Source: Cornus controversa (lineage: Eukaryota > Streptophyta > Magnoliopsida > Cornales > Cornaceae). From it: a stretch of DNA of 64,000 nucleotides. Location of the stretch: positions 63,141,033-63,205,032 of the forward strand of contig CM048845.1 in NCBI GenBank assembly GCA_026545225.1, in the 5' to 3' direction. A program made the position numbers and the translations under genes. The notes under the pieces are model-generated. The model made no database searches. It worked only from the letters and a program-made list of their open reading frames with translations, and was not told the DNA's origin. Each line of letters opens with the position of its first letter. Position 1 is the stretch's first letter. This document shows positions 55,194 to 64,000 of this stretch, one piece after another.

Positions 55194-55662
55194 ACTATAT
55201 ATATATATATATATTAAAATATGTTAAAATTTGCTCTATGTTTTGGGCAAAAGTCATAGTTACTCATTTCTTGTTATAAATCTTAAAACAAAATGCCATT
55301 ATAATATTTATAATTTACATGCAAGTATGTGTTACTAGGTGGGGATATTAATGGTTCTTAGACTGGTGGATATATATATAACAATATTCATCTTCTTTCT
55401 CAATGACTTCTGTATATTGTAACGGTTGAATTATCGACACAACTGTACCAATCACTCATGGGTAGAGCCCTATAAGGACACCTTCAATACTGAACAATGT
55501 TTTCACTTTCCATGGTTCAATATCTCCCAAGGGACCATTTATTGAAATCACTCCTCACTAAAATTTTTAACTAATCTTCGGCTCAATGCGCGATCAAATT
55601 AAACTTGGTCTTACAAGTGTTGAGGCTGCAACATTCAATTTGTGGAGAATATTAAAATTGGT

Positions 55663-55666
<4 letters not shown>

Positions 55667-55707
<41 letters not shown>

Positions 55708-55710
55708 TGA
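55667..55710. repeat. (TA)n microsatellite at the MYB copy B breakpoint
   Basis: Similarity to MYB intron 2 ends here. Confidence 0.9.
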
Positions 55711-56099
55711 ATTGTATATATATGAATTAATGTACAAAGAAGGGTCAATGCCTAAGAACAAATAGACTTTTGTAGTCTAGTTACACTGTAAAGAAAAACT
55801 ACACATTGGTAGCAACAAGCCCATAAGAATCCACGAGGAGCTTATATATACTAGTAAAATAGCAACGTGGTAAAATTTACTTGGAAACAAAATTATAAAT
55901 TAACATTTTGAATAACAAAGTTCAATTTTTTAATTAAAATAATTACTTAAATATATATATTTTATCCTCTATTTTATTTTTATTAATTATTATTTAATAC
56001 ATAAATAATAGTTAAATTATAATATTCATTAAATATTATTCAGTTCAAAATTTTTAATTCCCTTCTCTAGAAGTTCTTTCATTAGTAGTGTTTTTTCAT
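55711..56099. other. AT-rich stretch, nothing recognised
   Basis: No motif or repeat assigned. Confidence 0.5.
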
Positions 56100-56690
56100 T
56101 AATTAATATTACATTTTAGGAGGTTATGTAGGAATGAAGTTAGAGGGAGAAGAAATAAAATTAGAAAAAGAATACTTATTTAAATAATATTACATTTTTG
56201 GAGTTTGTGTTAGGAATGAAGGAAAGGTTATGTTTCTATTTATTTATTGAAATAGATAATATTATATTTTAAGAGTTTGTTTTAGGAAGAAGTTAGAGAA
56301 AGAAAAAATAGAATTAGAAAAAAAAATTATATATTATTTTAATTTTTATGAATTAAACAATATTTATTTAAATAATATTATATTTTAGGAGTTTGTGTTA
56401 GGAGTGAAGTTGGAGAGAGAACAAATAGAATAAGAAAAAAAATATCTATATATAAGAAATATAATATTATTTTTATTTTTTATGTTTCTGAATTTTAAAA
56501 ATAGAAAGACTATGTTAGTGATGAAGTGTAGAATATATAGAATTAAATTTTTTATAAAAATAACAATTATAATATTATTTTTATTTTATTTTTTGAAATT
56601 GGAAGAGTTTATGTTAGGGATGAGATGTGAGACAACAATAAATAGAATTAAAAAAATAATACTTCTAATTAAAATAAAATAGAATTCTAA
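56100..56690 (+). repeat. Diverged tandem array, about six units of 70-115 bp
   Basis: Units begin AATAATATTA followed by T-rich sequence, GGAGTTTGTGTTAGGA(A/G)TGA and AATAGAATTAGAAAAA. Starts are near 56104, 56186, 56258, 56370, 56461 and 56570. Confidence 0.75.
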
Positions 56691-56799
56691 CCTTAATACA
56701 TACCAATTAATCTAACAATGGTTAAGAGTCAAAATGGAACAAATAATTAGAGTGTAAATTTTAAACATACTCAACAGTTATAATTTCAAAAGTTATATT

Positions 56800-57337
56800 T
56801 GTTAGAAATTTAATCCCCGTTTGTTCGGCACAACAGAAGCATATCATCACATCTCACAATCATACAAGTATATATGGAGATAGCAATTTAACACTTTCAC
56901 ATACAACACAATATTTTACATAGTTCACTTAATTCTAGGGCTACGTCCATGTAAAGAGAGATTTCACTATATTTTGAAGAGAATATACAACACGCGGAAA
57001 ACATCCCCACCACATACATTCTTTTACTCTCCCTTGCCATCTTCCTCTGGAATTACATATACAGTCTCCTCTCATCACAATATTCACTAACCCCTTACAT
57101 CTTTCCTCTCTCTCTTCCCTTTAGCCCTTACCTCTATTTATAGAGTATTCAAACACAATTCTTTCTTGAACAATGATTTTCGTACCTTGTCTAACAAGAA
57201 GTTACCAAATAAATCACAACTCTAAAATAGATATATACAACTTCCTTTCCAAATCTTCAACCTTGTTCCGTAACTCTTCAGACTTCCAAAACGGAAAAGA
57301 AAACTTTCGCAACTGAATTTGAGACACAAACCCAACA
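56800..57337 (-). repeat. 3' LTR of a copia element (538 bp)
   Basis: Plus-strand ends TGTTAGAAATT and AAACCCAACA; on the minus strand it starts TGTTGGGTTTGTG directly after the purine tract AAGGTGGAGAT. A minus-strand TATA box CTCTATAAATAGAGG lies near 57129-57143. The rest of the element is not recognisable. Confidence 0.7.
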
Positions 57338-57357
57338 ATCTCCACCTTGGCTCAAAT
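57338..57357 (-). promoter_or_regulatory. Polypurine tract of a copia element
   Basis: Minus-strand TTTGAGCCAAGGTGGAGAT followed by TGTTGGG is the typical copia PPT/3' LTR junction. Confidence 0.75.
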
Positions 57358-57867
57358 TTTATCAACGCGCTCCTTTAGAGCTCCACCTCGACTGAAGATT
57401 CCTTCACCTCGAACTGAACTCCATCACATCATCCCCATTGATGTTTAGTTGCTCATGCATAGCAACCCACCAATCAATCATCATCCTTATCATCACTACT
57501 TTCGAAGCTGAAAATAGCAAACATCCATTCTTTATACCATCATCTTGCAATATATTTAAAACGAGCATCATACGATTTTTTCCAAGACTTGTTCTTCATC
57601 ACCTTCACACTATCATCATCCTCGTGTCATCATCAACTTTGATTATATCTCCATAACTCTTCACAATCAACTTTTTGCATTGACACACCACCAATCTTTG
57701 ACTCTGATCTTAGTCCTAATTAATCTAATCAATACGTACAAAAAACACATATATAAATGGAATTCAGCAATATAAACTCAAAGTTGAGAAAACTATAAAA
57801 CGATAAATAATTAACCAAAAAAATAAATAGAATACCAGTCATTATAATTTCAAAAGTTACATTTATA
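57358..57867. other. Unassigned sequence next to the copia LTR
   Basis: Probably the non-coding 3' part of the copia element. TTATAATTTCAAAAGTTA occurs here at about 57842 and just before the LTR at about 56780. Confidence 0.4.
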
Positions 57868-58668
57868 TTAATGTTTTGTTTGGTTGGAGGGATGAAAAAA
57901 TGGATGGAAAGGAGAGGGGAAGGGGTGGACGAGGCATCCTTGGAGAAAGGAAGGTATCTCCCTCACTTTTGTTTGGTTGAATGAGAAGGATAACAAAAAG
58001 GATGGATGGAATGATCAATTCCATTTGGTTGGAGGGATGGAAAAATGAATGGAAGGGAGAGGGGGAGGGACGGATGAGGGAAAAGAAAGTATCTCCCTCA
58101 CTTTTTTGATTGGTTGAATGGAAGAGATAGTAGAAAGGATGCATATGGTAAAATCTTTTTTTTTTTGTTTGGAAGGAAGTAAATTAGAGTTTTTATATTT
58201 TTTTTACCAATATACCCTCATTATACATAATTATAAAAAATAAAAATTGAAATTATATATTTGTATTCTATCATTTGCCCAATTTTGAAAATTTGCAATT
58301 TTTTTGAAAAGGAGAAATTTGAAATTATATATTTGTAGATAATTATCCTATTTTTCTCTCCTCTCTTCCGCCCAATTTTAGGCGGATAAAAATACCCAAA
58401 CGAAGGAGGGATGCTTCATCCCTCCTTCCTTCCTCTCTCTCTTCGCTTCTTTCCAACCAAACACAAGAAATTTCTTCTATCCTTCTTCTCTTCCATCCTT
58501 CCTCAATCATTCTTTCCAACCAAATAGAGCTAAAAACAAGGAGGGATACATCATCCCTCCTTTCTCCCTCTCTTCCATTCCCTCCAACAAAACATGAGAA
58601 GTATACATCATCTATCCCCCTCTCATCCATCCCTCTTCAATCCTTCCTTTCAACCAAACATAGCATAA
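57868..58668. mobile_element. TIR element rich in GGATGG and GGTTGGA words
   Basis: The left edge TTTGGTTGGAGGGATG pairs with the right edge CCTTCCTTTCAACCAAA. The left half is a ~148-bp direct duplication (starts about 57876 and 58024, both with GGTATCTCCCTCACTTTT or its GTATCTCC variant). No transposase. The superfamily is not determined. Confidence 0.6.
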
Positions 58669-59145
58669 AAAAAAAAGAAAAAAAAAAAAGAAAATCAGAA
58701 TGCCAATACAATCAAGCAATTAAAAAATAAAAGAGAGATAATGGCCCAAGTCTTCAATACTCAAGCTAAAGAAATCACAAATTTAAGAGCATCCAACCAT
58801 AAATTAAAAGCAGAGGGAGATGGAGAGAATCAAGCGTGAGAAAAAGAAGAGAGAGATAGAGGTTTCAGATGAAGGTTTAGGTTTCACAGTGAAAAAAGAG
58901 AGTGGTTTTCACGCAGTTTGGAGTTGAGAGTGGAGAGAAGAAAAATAAATAAAAGAAAAAAAATAGTTGAAAAGGTTATGTAGTTTGTGTAGGAATTTAG
59001 GAGGCTATATAAAATCGGGGTTTGTAATTGAAAATAATAATAGGTGGGCTTGCAAATTATATACAGAGTATGATTGGGTTTTTTTTGAGATGCTATTATT
59101 CAGGTCTGGTATGGTCTTGACACCGGACAAAATAGTGATTACTCT
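58669..59145. other. Unassigned, purine-rich
   Basis: Poly(A) and GA-rich sequence with no coding motif. Confidence 0.45.
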
Positions 59146-59940
59146 GTAGGAAGAATGCACGAGAATTGCCCAAAAAAACTCAGAGAAAAACCTCTTGTAT
59201 TCAAATTATTATTCAAAATCAAAAGTGTCTTAGAATCAACCCATAAGCTGGGCTATATAACTGAACTTCGTCAACATTACCAAAAATAGTAGGAGTTTAA
59301 AAATCATGCCAAAATAAAATACGAAATAAAAGAAGGAAGTTGCCAGAAATCTGGCCCAAATCAAGCCCAGAATCTCTTCCTAATCAACAAAAAAAATATT
59401 ACTAAAAAAGGAAAGGAATACACACCCAGCGTAGCTTGGTGCCCACGATGTGCGTGCCTAACCAAGCTTTCCGAATTGTGGTCATAAAGGCGATTCTGAC
59501 ACCTATAGCCAAAGTTATGGCCAAAATACTGAAGTGCATCCAAAATTACCCTAATTAGGGAAAAGGTCATGGTTTCCTGCCATCTTTGCGCTGATCTGCT
59601 AACTCAAGGTATTTCAGCGCCAGTAACGTGTCGTCTGACAGCTCAACATCATCTGACTCGGATGTTCCTGCATTAGGTATGTGTGTTATTGTCATGGTTA
59701 TTATATCTATTTTGGATTTTTGTGCTGCACAGTGTACATAACACATCCAAATCAATAATACATTGAAATTCAGGTCCAAATCAAATGATGAATATATGAT
59801 TCCAAAAAGAAAAAAAGACCCTAACATAAATCTGGGATATTGTAACAAAAATCTGGGTCTGGTATAGTCTTTGTGTTCTTGTCATGTTTATTATATCTAT
59901 TTGGATTTTTCATTTTTGTGCTGCACAGTCATAATTCATG
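59146..59940 (-). repeat. Possible LTR fragment, minus orientation
   Basis: The left edge is TGTAGGAAG. A minus-strand TATA-like TTATATAGCCC lies near 59251-59261. The region also has LTR-like words (GGCCATAACTTTGGCTATAG on the minus strand). Words around GTCATG(G/T)TTATTATATCTATTT and TTTTTGTGCTGCACAGT are repeated at 59692 and 59880. No PBS, PPT or partner. Confidence 0.3.
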
Positions 59941-60660
59941 GAAATATATTCCCTTTTTTTCTTTTAAAAGAAAAACATTAGTTGTCCATTTTTTCTTAGA
60001 TGTAAGGCTATTAACTTGTGTTTGGACCTGCTAAAGGGAGTGTTTTTGGCAAATCAAAAGGAGAACTGAGGCCAAAGAATTGGTGTTAAAATCAAGAAAA
60101 AGAAAATAAAAATAAAGTGAAATCAAATCTTTTTAGTAGTTAAAAAATAATATTTTAGAAACCTTGAATAATTGATAGTTTTTCATAACAGTTCAACAAT
60201 TACCATTTATTTGCAAAATTGAAAAATTGTCTCTTAAACCTTAAATTTCTGAAGCTTCTAAAAAAAATATACACATCCAATTACAAATATATTAAAATAT
60301 TTTTGGCATTACCAGATATAATGAACAGCGAACAACCCTAATGAAAAATTGTCTTCCAAACCTTAAACTTATTGGCATGAAGGTCCCTTTGGAAAAATTA
60401 CTTATTTCAGAAGGTAACATGTATGGGATGAACTATGTAAGTGTAGTCAAAGACAAATAATAAATAAAAGTAATGACATTTTTTCAATTTTGAGTCCTTA
60501 CCACCATATAGTTTTAAGGTTTTCCAATATTCTCATTCTACTGTTTAGTTGCAAAAATATAAATATGTAGGAATGGAATGAAGTTCAAATTAAATTATCC
60601 AAAATACCCCTCTCCGTGACAAATAAATTAAACTAAAATAATAACATTATTCTATACTTT
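59941..60660. other. AT-rich stretch, nothing recognised
   Basis: No motif, repeat or LTR end assigned. Confidence 0.5.
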
Positions 60661-60666
60661 TTTTAA

Positions 60667-61165
60667 AAGAAATAGTGGTGTTGATGGAAGGTGGCAGCAG
60701 TGGTGGTGGAAGGCAATAGTGTTGTAAGTGGTGGTATTGGTAGAATGCAATAGCGGTGGAAGGCGGTGGCGATGGTGGAAAGCAGTGGTGGTGGAAGACG
60801 GTGGAGTTGCTAGAAGTGGCAGAAGGTGGGGTTATGGAAAACAACAGTGGTGTATATGGTGGTAATGGAAGGCAGCGATGATGGTAGAAGGTAGTCGACG
60901 TGGGTTGTGGAAGGCAGCGATGATGGTGGAAGGCGGCGACAGTGGTGGAAGACAATAATGATGCAGGTAGCAATGATGGTGGAAGGAAATGGAGGTTGTG
61001 GTGGTGGTGGCAATGGTTGTGGTTGTGGTGGTAGAAAGCAGCAACAGTGATGGTCGAAGGCAGCAGAGGCAACGGTGGGGGATGTGGAAGGTGGTGGAAG
61101 GAAAAGGATGAGGCAATGGTGGAAGGCAGTGGAGGTGGAGGTGGCGATGTGGTGAAGGGCTTATT
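60667..61165 (+). repeat. G-rich minisatellite with 3-bp register
   Basis: About 500 bp of degenerate GGTGGAAGGCAGTGG-type units, with spacings that are mostly multiples of three. Minus-strand frames are His/Ser/Pro-rich low complexity and are not genes. Several GG/GGG clusters near 61080-61150 could form G-quadruplexes. Confidence 0.85.
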
Positions 61166-61204
61166 AGGAAATCAATTTTTTTTAATCTTATTTGGGAATG
61201 GAAT

Positions 61205-61670
61205 GACCATTCCATAAGTGTTGATGCAAAAATTTGCCCAATGAAAAGTCAAACAATTAATACACTAAGAACACTCAAGGAAAATAAATTGAAGAATAAT
61301 TGACACACAAGATTTACATGGTGAGACTTTCTTATATTTCTTCTGAGATCATTTCAAATATACAAGCTCTGATATTTTTCATCCTCCATGTTGCCCTAAT
61401 TACAAAGATACAAGCTCCGATCTGATATTTTTCCATCCCCTTCATATTGCCTTAAGGCTCATATTTATACATGATGAAATCATAGTTGTAAACATTAAAA
61501 ACTGACAAGATCGACCCAAAATATAATTTGGGCTCATCTTCAGTTTAGCCCACTCTGGAATATGGCCTAATGAGTCAGATAATTCAAAGTCCAGACCCAC
61601 CACAAATAAATGGGTCATGGACTGATCCAAATTGTCTAAGAAGTCTAAGCCCACTTGAAAACGGATCAAA

Positions 61671-61672
<2 letters not shown>
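61205..61672 (-). repeat. Possible copia-type LTR fragment
   Basis: Contains ACAAGATTTACATGGTGAGA (compare ACAAGATTTACGTGGTTCGG, common in copia LTRs) and a minus-strand TATA-like TGTATAAATATG near 61465. Boundaries not resolved. Confidence 0.35.

Positions 61673-61701
<29 letters not shown>
61673..61701. repeat. (TA)n microsatellite
   Basis: Simple repeat at the junction of two LTR-like segments. Confidence 0.9.
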
Positions 61702-62480
61702 CATAAAAGATAATTATTCTGTATATATTGGATAATTATCACAATTATCATAAAAGATAATTATTAGAAGAAAATAAAGTTACAAGTCTACCCCTCTGGT
61801 GAGCCTATATATAAAGGTTCAAGGGTGGGGGAAGAAGAGTGGGAAAGACTTTGACAGAATACTGAAGTTCTGCCAGACTCTACCTTCAATCAACACTTTA
61901 AGTTCTGAACACATACGTTTATCTAACCCTCAAATCTTTGAAAAAAAATAACAACAAACACATTCAATGTCGTGCCGTTCTTCCTCCGTGATTCAACAAA
62001 TATAAAGAATCATCAACAAGACTATTCTAGATCAAGCTTCTTCAGCCCTTGATAAAAAATTCTCATTGTCTTTCTTCAATAACAAACACTTGAAGAGGAC
62101 TCTCAACAACCCGATTTAAGATCAAGCTCCAGTTGCCCTTGAATACAGAAAAATCAGAAGACTCTAAAAGAAAGCTGAAATTCTGCAGGATTCTTTATTC
62201 AAAATCCAAAGCTCCAAAACATCTAAACGCTAAAGGAGAATAACAACAAGCACATCATCCATGTGTCGTTCTTTACCAAAGTTTCAATCAAATTCAAGAT
62301 TAAGCTCCAGCAGCCCTTGAATCTAGATCATCAAGGAGATCGAATCAGAGAAATTTATCTTTCTTTTGTAAAGATCCATAGAGATTTGTAACCCATCTTT
62401 CTTGAAATTAATATATGTGATATATTTGTTCACATATTTTGATCTTATTCGCAGACTTGAAATTTGTGTGTACAAATTTC
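61702..62480 (+). repeat. Probable 5' LTR and leader of a gypsy element (gypsy-5)
   Basis: Precedes gag in the right orientation. It has a TATA-like CTATATATAAAGG near 61806-61818 and ends in TACAAATTTC before the PBS-like site. ATCATAAAAGATAATTATT is directly repeated at 61701 and 61749, and a longer segment (TGAAGTTCTGC..., AAGCTCCAG..CCCTTGAAT) recurs imperfectly within it. The exact LTR start is unclear. Confidence 0.5.
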
Positions 62481-62499
62481 TGACACGGCCAGTGGGACC
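62481..62499 (+). promoter_or_regulatory. PBS-like leader motif of gypsy-5
   Basis: TGACACGGCCAGTGGGACC closely resembles the (T)GGCACGCCCAGTGGGACC motif that follows the 5' LTR in many plant gypsy elements. The cognate tRNA is not assigned. Confidence 0.5.
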
Positions 62500-62560
62500 A
62501 TCTCTGCCTCTCATCTCTATCTCCTACATCATACATCCCAAACTCCATTTGTCAGAATCT

Positions 62561-64000
62561 ATGGTTCCTCCCAAGGTTCTGACTAAAACAAGAAAACCTC
62601 AAAAGACATCGCTGCTCCATTGGCCAACATAAAAGCTGCTACAAGTAGTGGCAAGAACACTAGGAATCAAGTGCTAGCAGTACCTCAGCAGGTCCTATGA
62701 CGCGTAGCAAGACCAAAGCAATTGCTTCGCTCAAGAATCAGCAAGATTTGGTAAAAACCAATCCTGCTAAAATAATGGATGTGAAAACTAAACATGTTAA
62801 CACCATTGATCCTAAGGGGGCAAAGAATCTTGATATTATTTTAGAAAATTCAGCGCCACCATATTCACCCCACTCCGTCTCTGACGCCAACTTTAGCATT
62901 GGTTCGCTTTCGACATCGTTACTTGAGATTTAAGAACAATCGGTCACTTCAATTAATGTTGGCCCTCAAGGACTTTCCTATTAGAATGTTGTCGTAACTA
63001 GGATTAATAGAACAACCTCAGTGGAAGATCAACTTATAGTGATGGCGTGCGCAATCAAAAACCTCATAAAAACTGTTGAAGAGAAAAACTTGCATATCGT
63101 CGTGCTAATGAATAAACTTGAAATTCAAAATTCTGATGGGTCAACACAATTGCCTTTGATACTTCAAATTCAGCCATGCAAGGTGCCCAATCAAAATATC
63201 GTCATCACACATTTGCGTCAAGACATGTGGTTGACAAAACTAACTGTGTTTTGCCCATTGCTTCACTATCTGTCTAACAATTGCAAGATATAATAACAAA
63301 CATAATCTGAGCACAGTACGGCGGTGGCCCTCAAATCGCTCTCATGTACTCAAACCCTACACTGAAAGAATTGACAGTTTAAAAATGTTTGCGGGGTATC
63401 AACTGCCAAATTTTTAACAATTTGATGGAAGAGGCAATCCCAAATAACATGTTACACACTTTATGGAGACCTATAATAACGCTGGCACCAAAGGGGATCT
63501 CTTAGTTAAGCAATTTGTTCATTCCGTCAAAGGGAATGCATTTGATTAGTACAGAGACCTCAAAGCTCAGAGTATTGACTATTGGGAGCAGATGGAGCAA
63601 GAGTTTTCAACCGTTTCTATAGTACTTGCAGAATAGTAAGCATGCTAGAACTCACTAATACTAAACAAATGAAGGACGAGCTTGTGGTCGACTATATCAA
63701 CCGTTGGCAAGTTCTAAGTCTTGATTGTAAGTATTGTCTTTCTAAAGTCTCAGTAGTCGAAATGTGTATGCAAGGAATGCACTGGGAGATTCCTTACATT
63801 CTACATGGAATCAAGTCTCATACATTTGAAGAATTGGTTACTCATACCCATGATATGGAGCTCAGCATAACAAGTCATGGTGCAAAGGCTTTTGCGTTTC
63901 CCAATATGTCTGACAACTATTTTAAAGATGAAGGGGTTGAGTCTGAAGAGGAAGATGAAATACTTCCTAACTCGGACGATGAAATAGATACATCTTATGT
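62561..64000 (+). pseudogene. gypsy-5 Gag, runs off the window
   Basis: The ATG at 62561 opens a short frame (MVPPKVLTKTRKPQKTSLL) that shifts. Later frames give MTRSKTKAIASLKNQQDLVK, EDQLIVMACAIKNLIKTVEE, then the capsid blocks ELIDSLKMFAGYQLPNF region (63360-63415), FDGRGNPK, ETYNNAGTKGDLLVKQFVHS, VKGNAFD, EQMEQEFSTV, LTNTKQMKDELVVDYINRWQ, MCMQGMHWEIPYILHGIKSH, TFEELVTHTHDMELSITSHG and an acidic tail. Stops at about 63409 and 63538 and frameshifts make it non-functional as read. The family is a widespread plant Ty3/gypsy Gag; pol would lie beyond 64000. Confidence 0.82.

Larger units (their letters stand above)
48839..55660 (+). pseudogene. Second broken MYB locus (copy B), duplicated from the MYB at 30125
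   Basis: The 5' flank 48839-49337 is collinear with 29636-30124. Exon 1 (49338-49466) has lost its ATG (now CTT), gained an early in-frame stop and lost the TGGTCCTCC block, though VYVKK and GEGKW remain readable. Intron 1 follows to 49577, where copia sequence begins. Beyond the copia LTR, 55194-55660 is collinear with intron 2 of the intact gene (30780-31240). Exon 2 and the end of intron 1 are deleted with the 3' end of the copia element. Exon 3 is absent because similarity stops at a (TA)n run. Confidence 0.9.

Noticed and set aside
60647..61215. Minus-strand frames rich in His, Ser and Pro
   Set aside because: They are translations of a G-rich minisatellite, not genes.

Overview
This window is eukaryotic nuclear DNA from a flowering plant, almost certainly a eudicot. 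It is AT-rich and dominated by plant transposon lineages: Ty3/gypsy chromoviruses, Athila-like gypsy elements, Ty1/copia, LINEs, TRIMs, CACTA and hAT-type elements, an Au-like SINE tail and MITEs. The only gene I judge complete is a three-exon R2R3-MYB transcription factor at 30125-31740 (+, 230 aa). No tRNA, rRNA or CRISPR array was seen. All calls are by eye, and no alignment or database search was run.

Left part (1-8800): LTR and LINE debris. LINE reverse-transcriptase relics lie at 101-1260 and 7480-8640 on the minus strand. There is a possible CACTA end, a degraded copia gag, and a block (2923-3490) that recurs near the MYB cluster. From 8808 to about 20030 lies a decayed minus-strand chromovirus. 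Its LTR holds a 99-bp TRIM solo LTR (target duplication TGCAT). Its gag is split by a 797-bp CACTA derivative (target duplication CTA). Its integrase core is replaced by a plus-strand Athila-like fragment carrying an open 774-aa gag-protease frame (13546-15870).

Middle part (20330-35500): a LINE relic interrupted by a solo LTR, a long-TIR element (24911-26045), a truncated MYB exon-1 copy (27024), three hairpin or MITE structures, and the intact MYB gene, which has a hAT-like MITE in intron 2. A long chromovirus LTR with chromodomain remnant (32220-35506) follows.

Right part (35507-64000): a complete but coding-dead 11.8-kb Athila-like element (35929-47721, minus; LTRs of 1366 and 1395 bp; TSD AGACC) sits inside a TRIM LTR. 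Next come a tandem array of about 155-bp units and a second broken MYB copy (48839-55660). That copy carries an Au-SINE tail and a truncated copia element, which itself hosts a solo LTR (TSD CATAC) and an 800-bp TRIM composite with one LTR inverted (TSD ATTCT). The last 8 kb hold tandem repeats, a copia LTR with its polypurine tract, a TIR element, a G-rich minisatellite, and the 5' end of another gypsy element whose gag runs off the window.

The genes do not form a pathway. The story is local duplication of a TT2/C1-like MYB locus followed by layered transposon insertion, with one copy left intact. I found no convincing undescribed functional system. The most unusual items are the MYB copy series, the TRIM composite with an inverted LTR, the CACTA derivative made almost only of GCGACAAA-type repeats, and the hairpin-rich sequences in an Athila-like LTR that recur inside the element.
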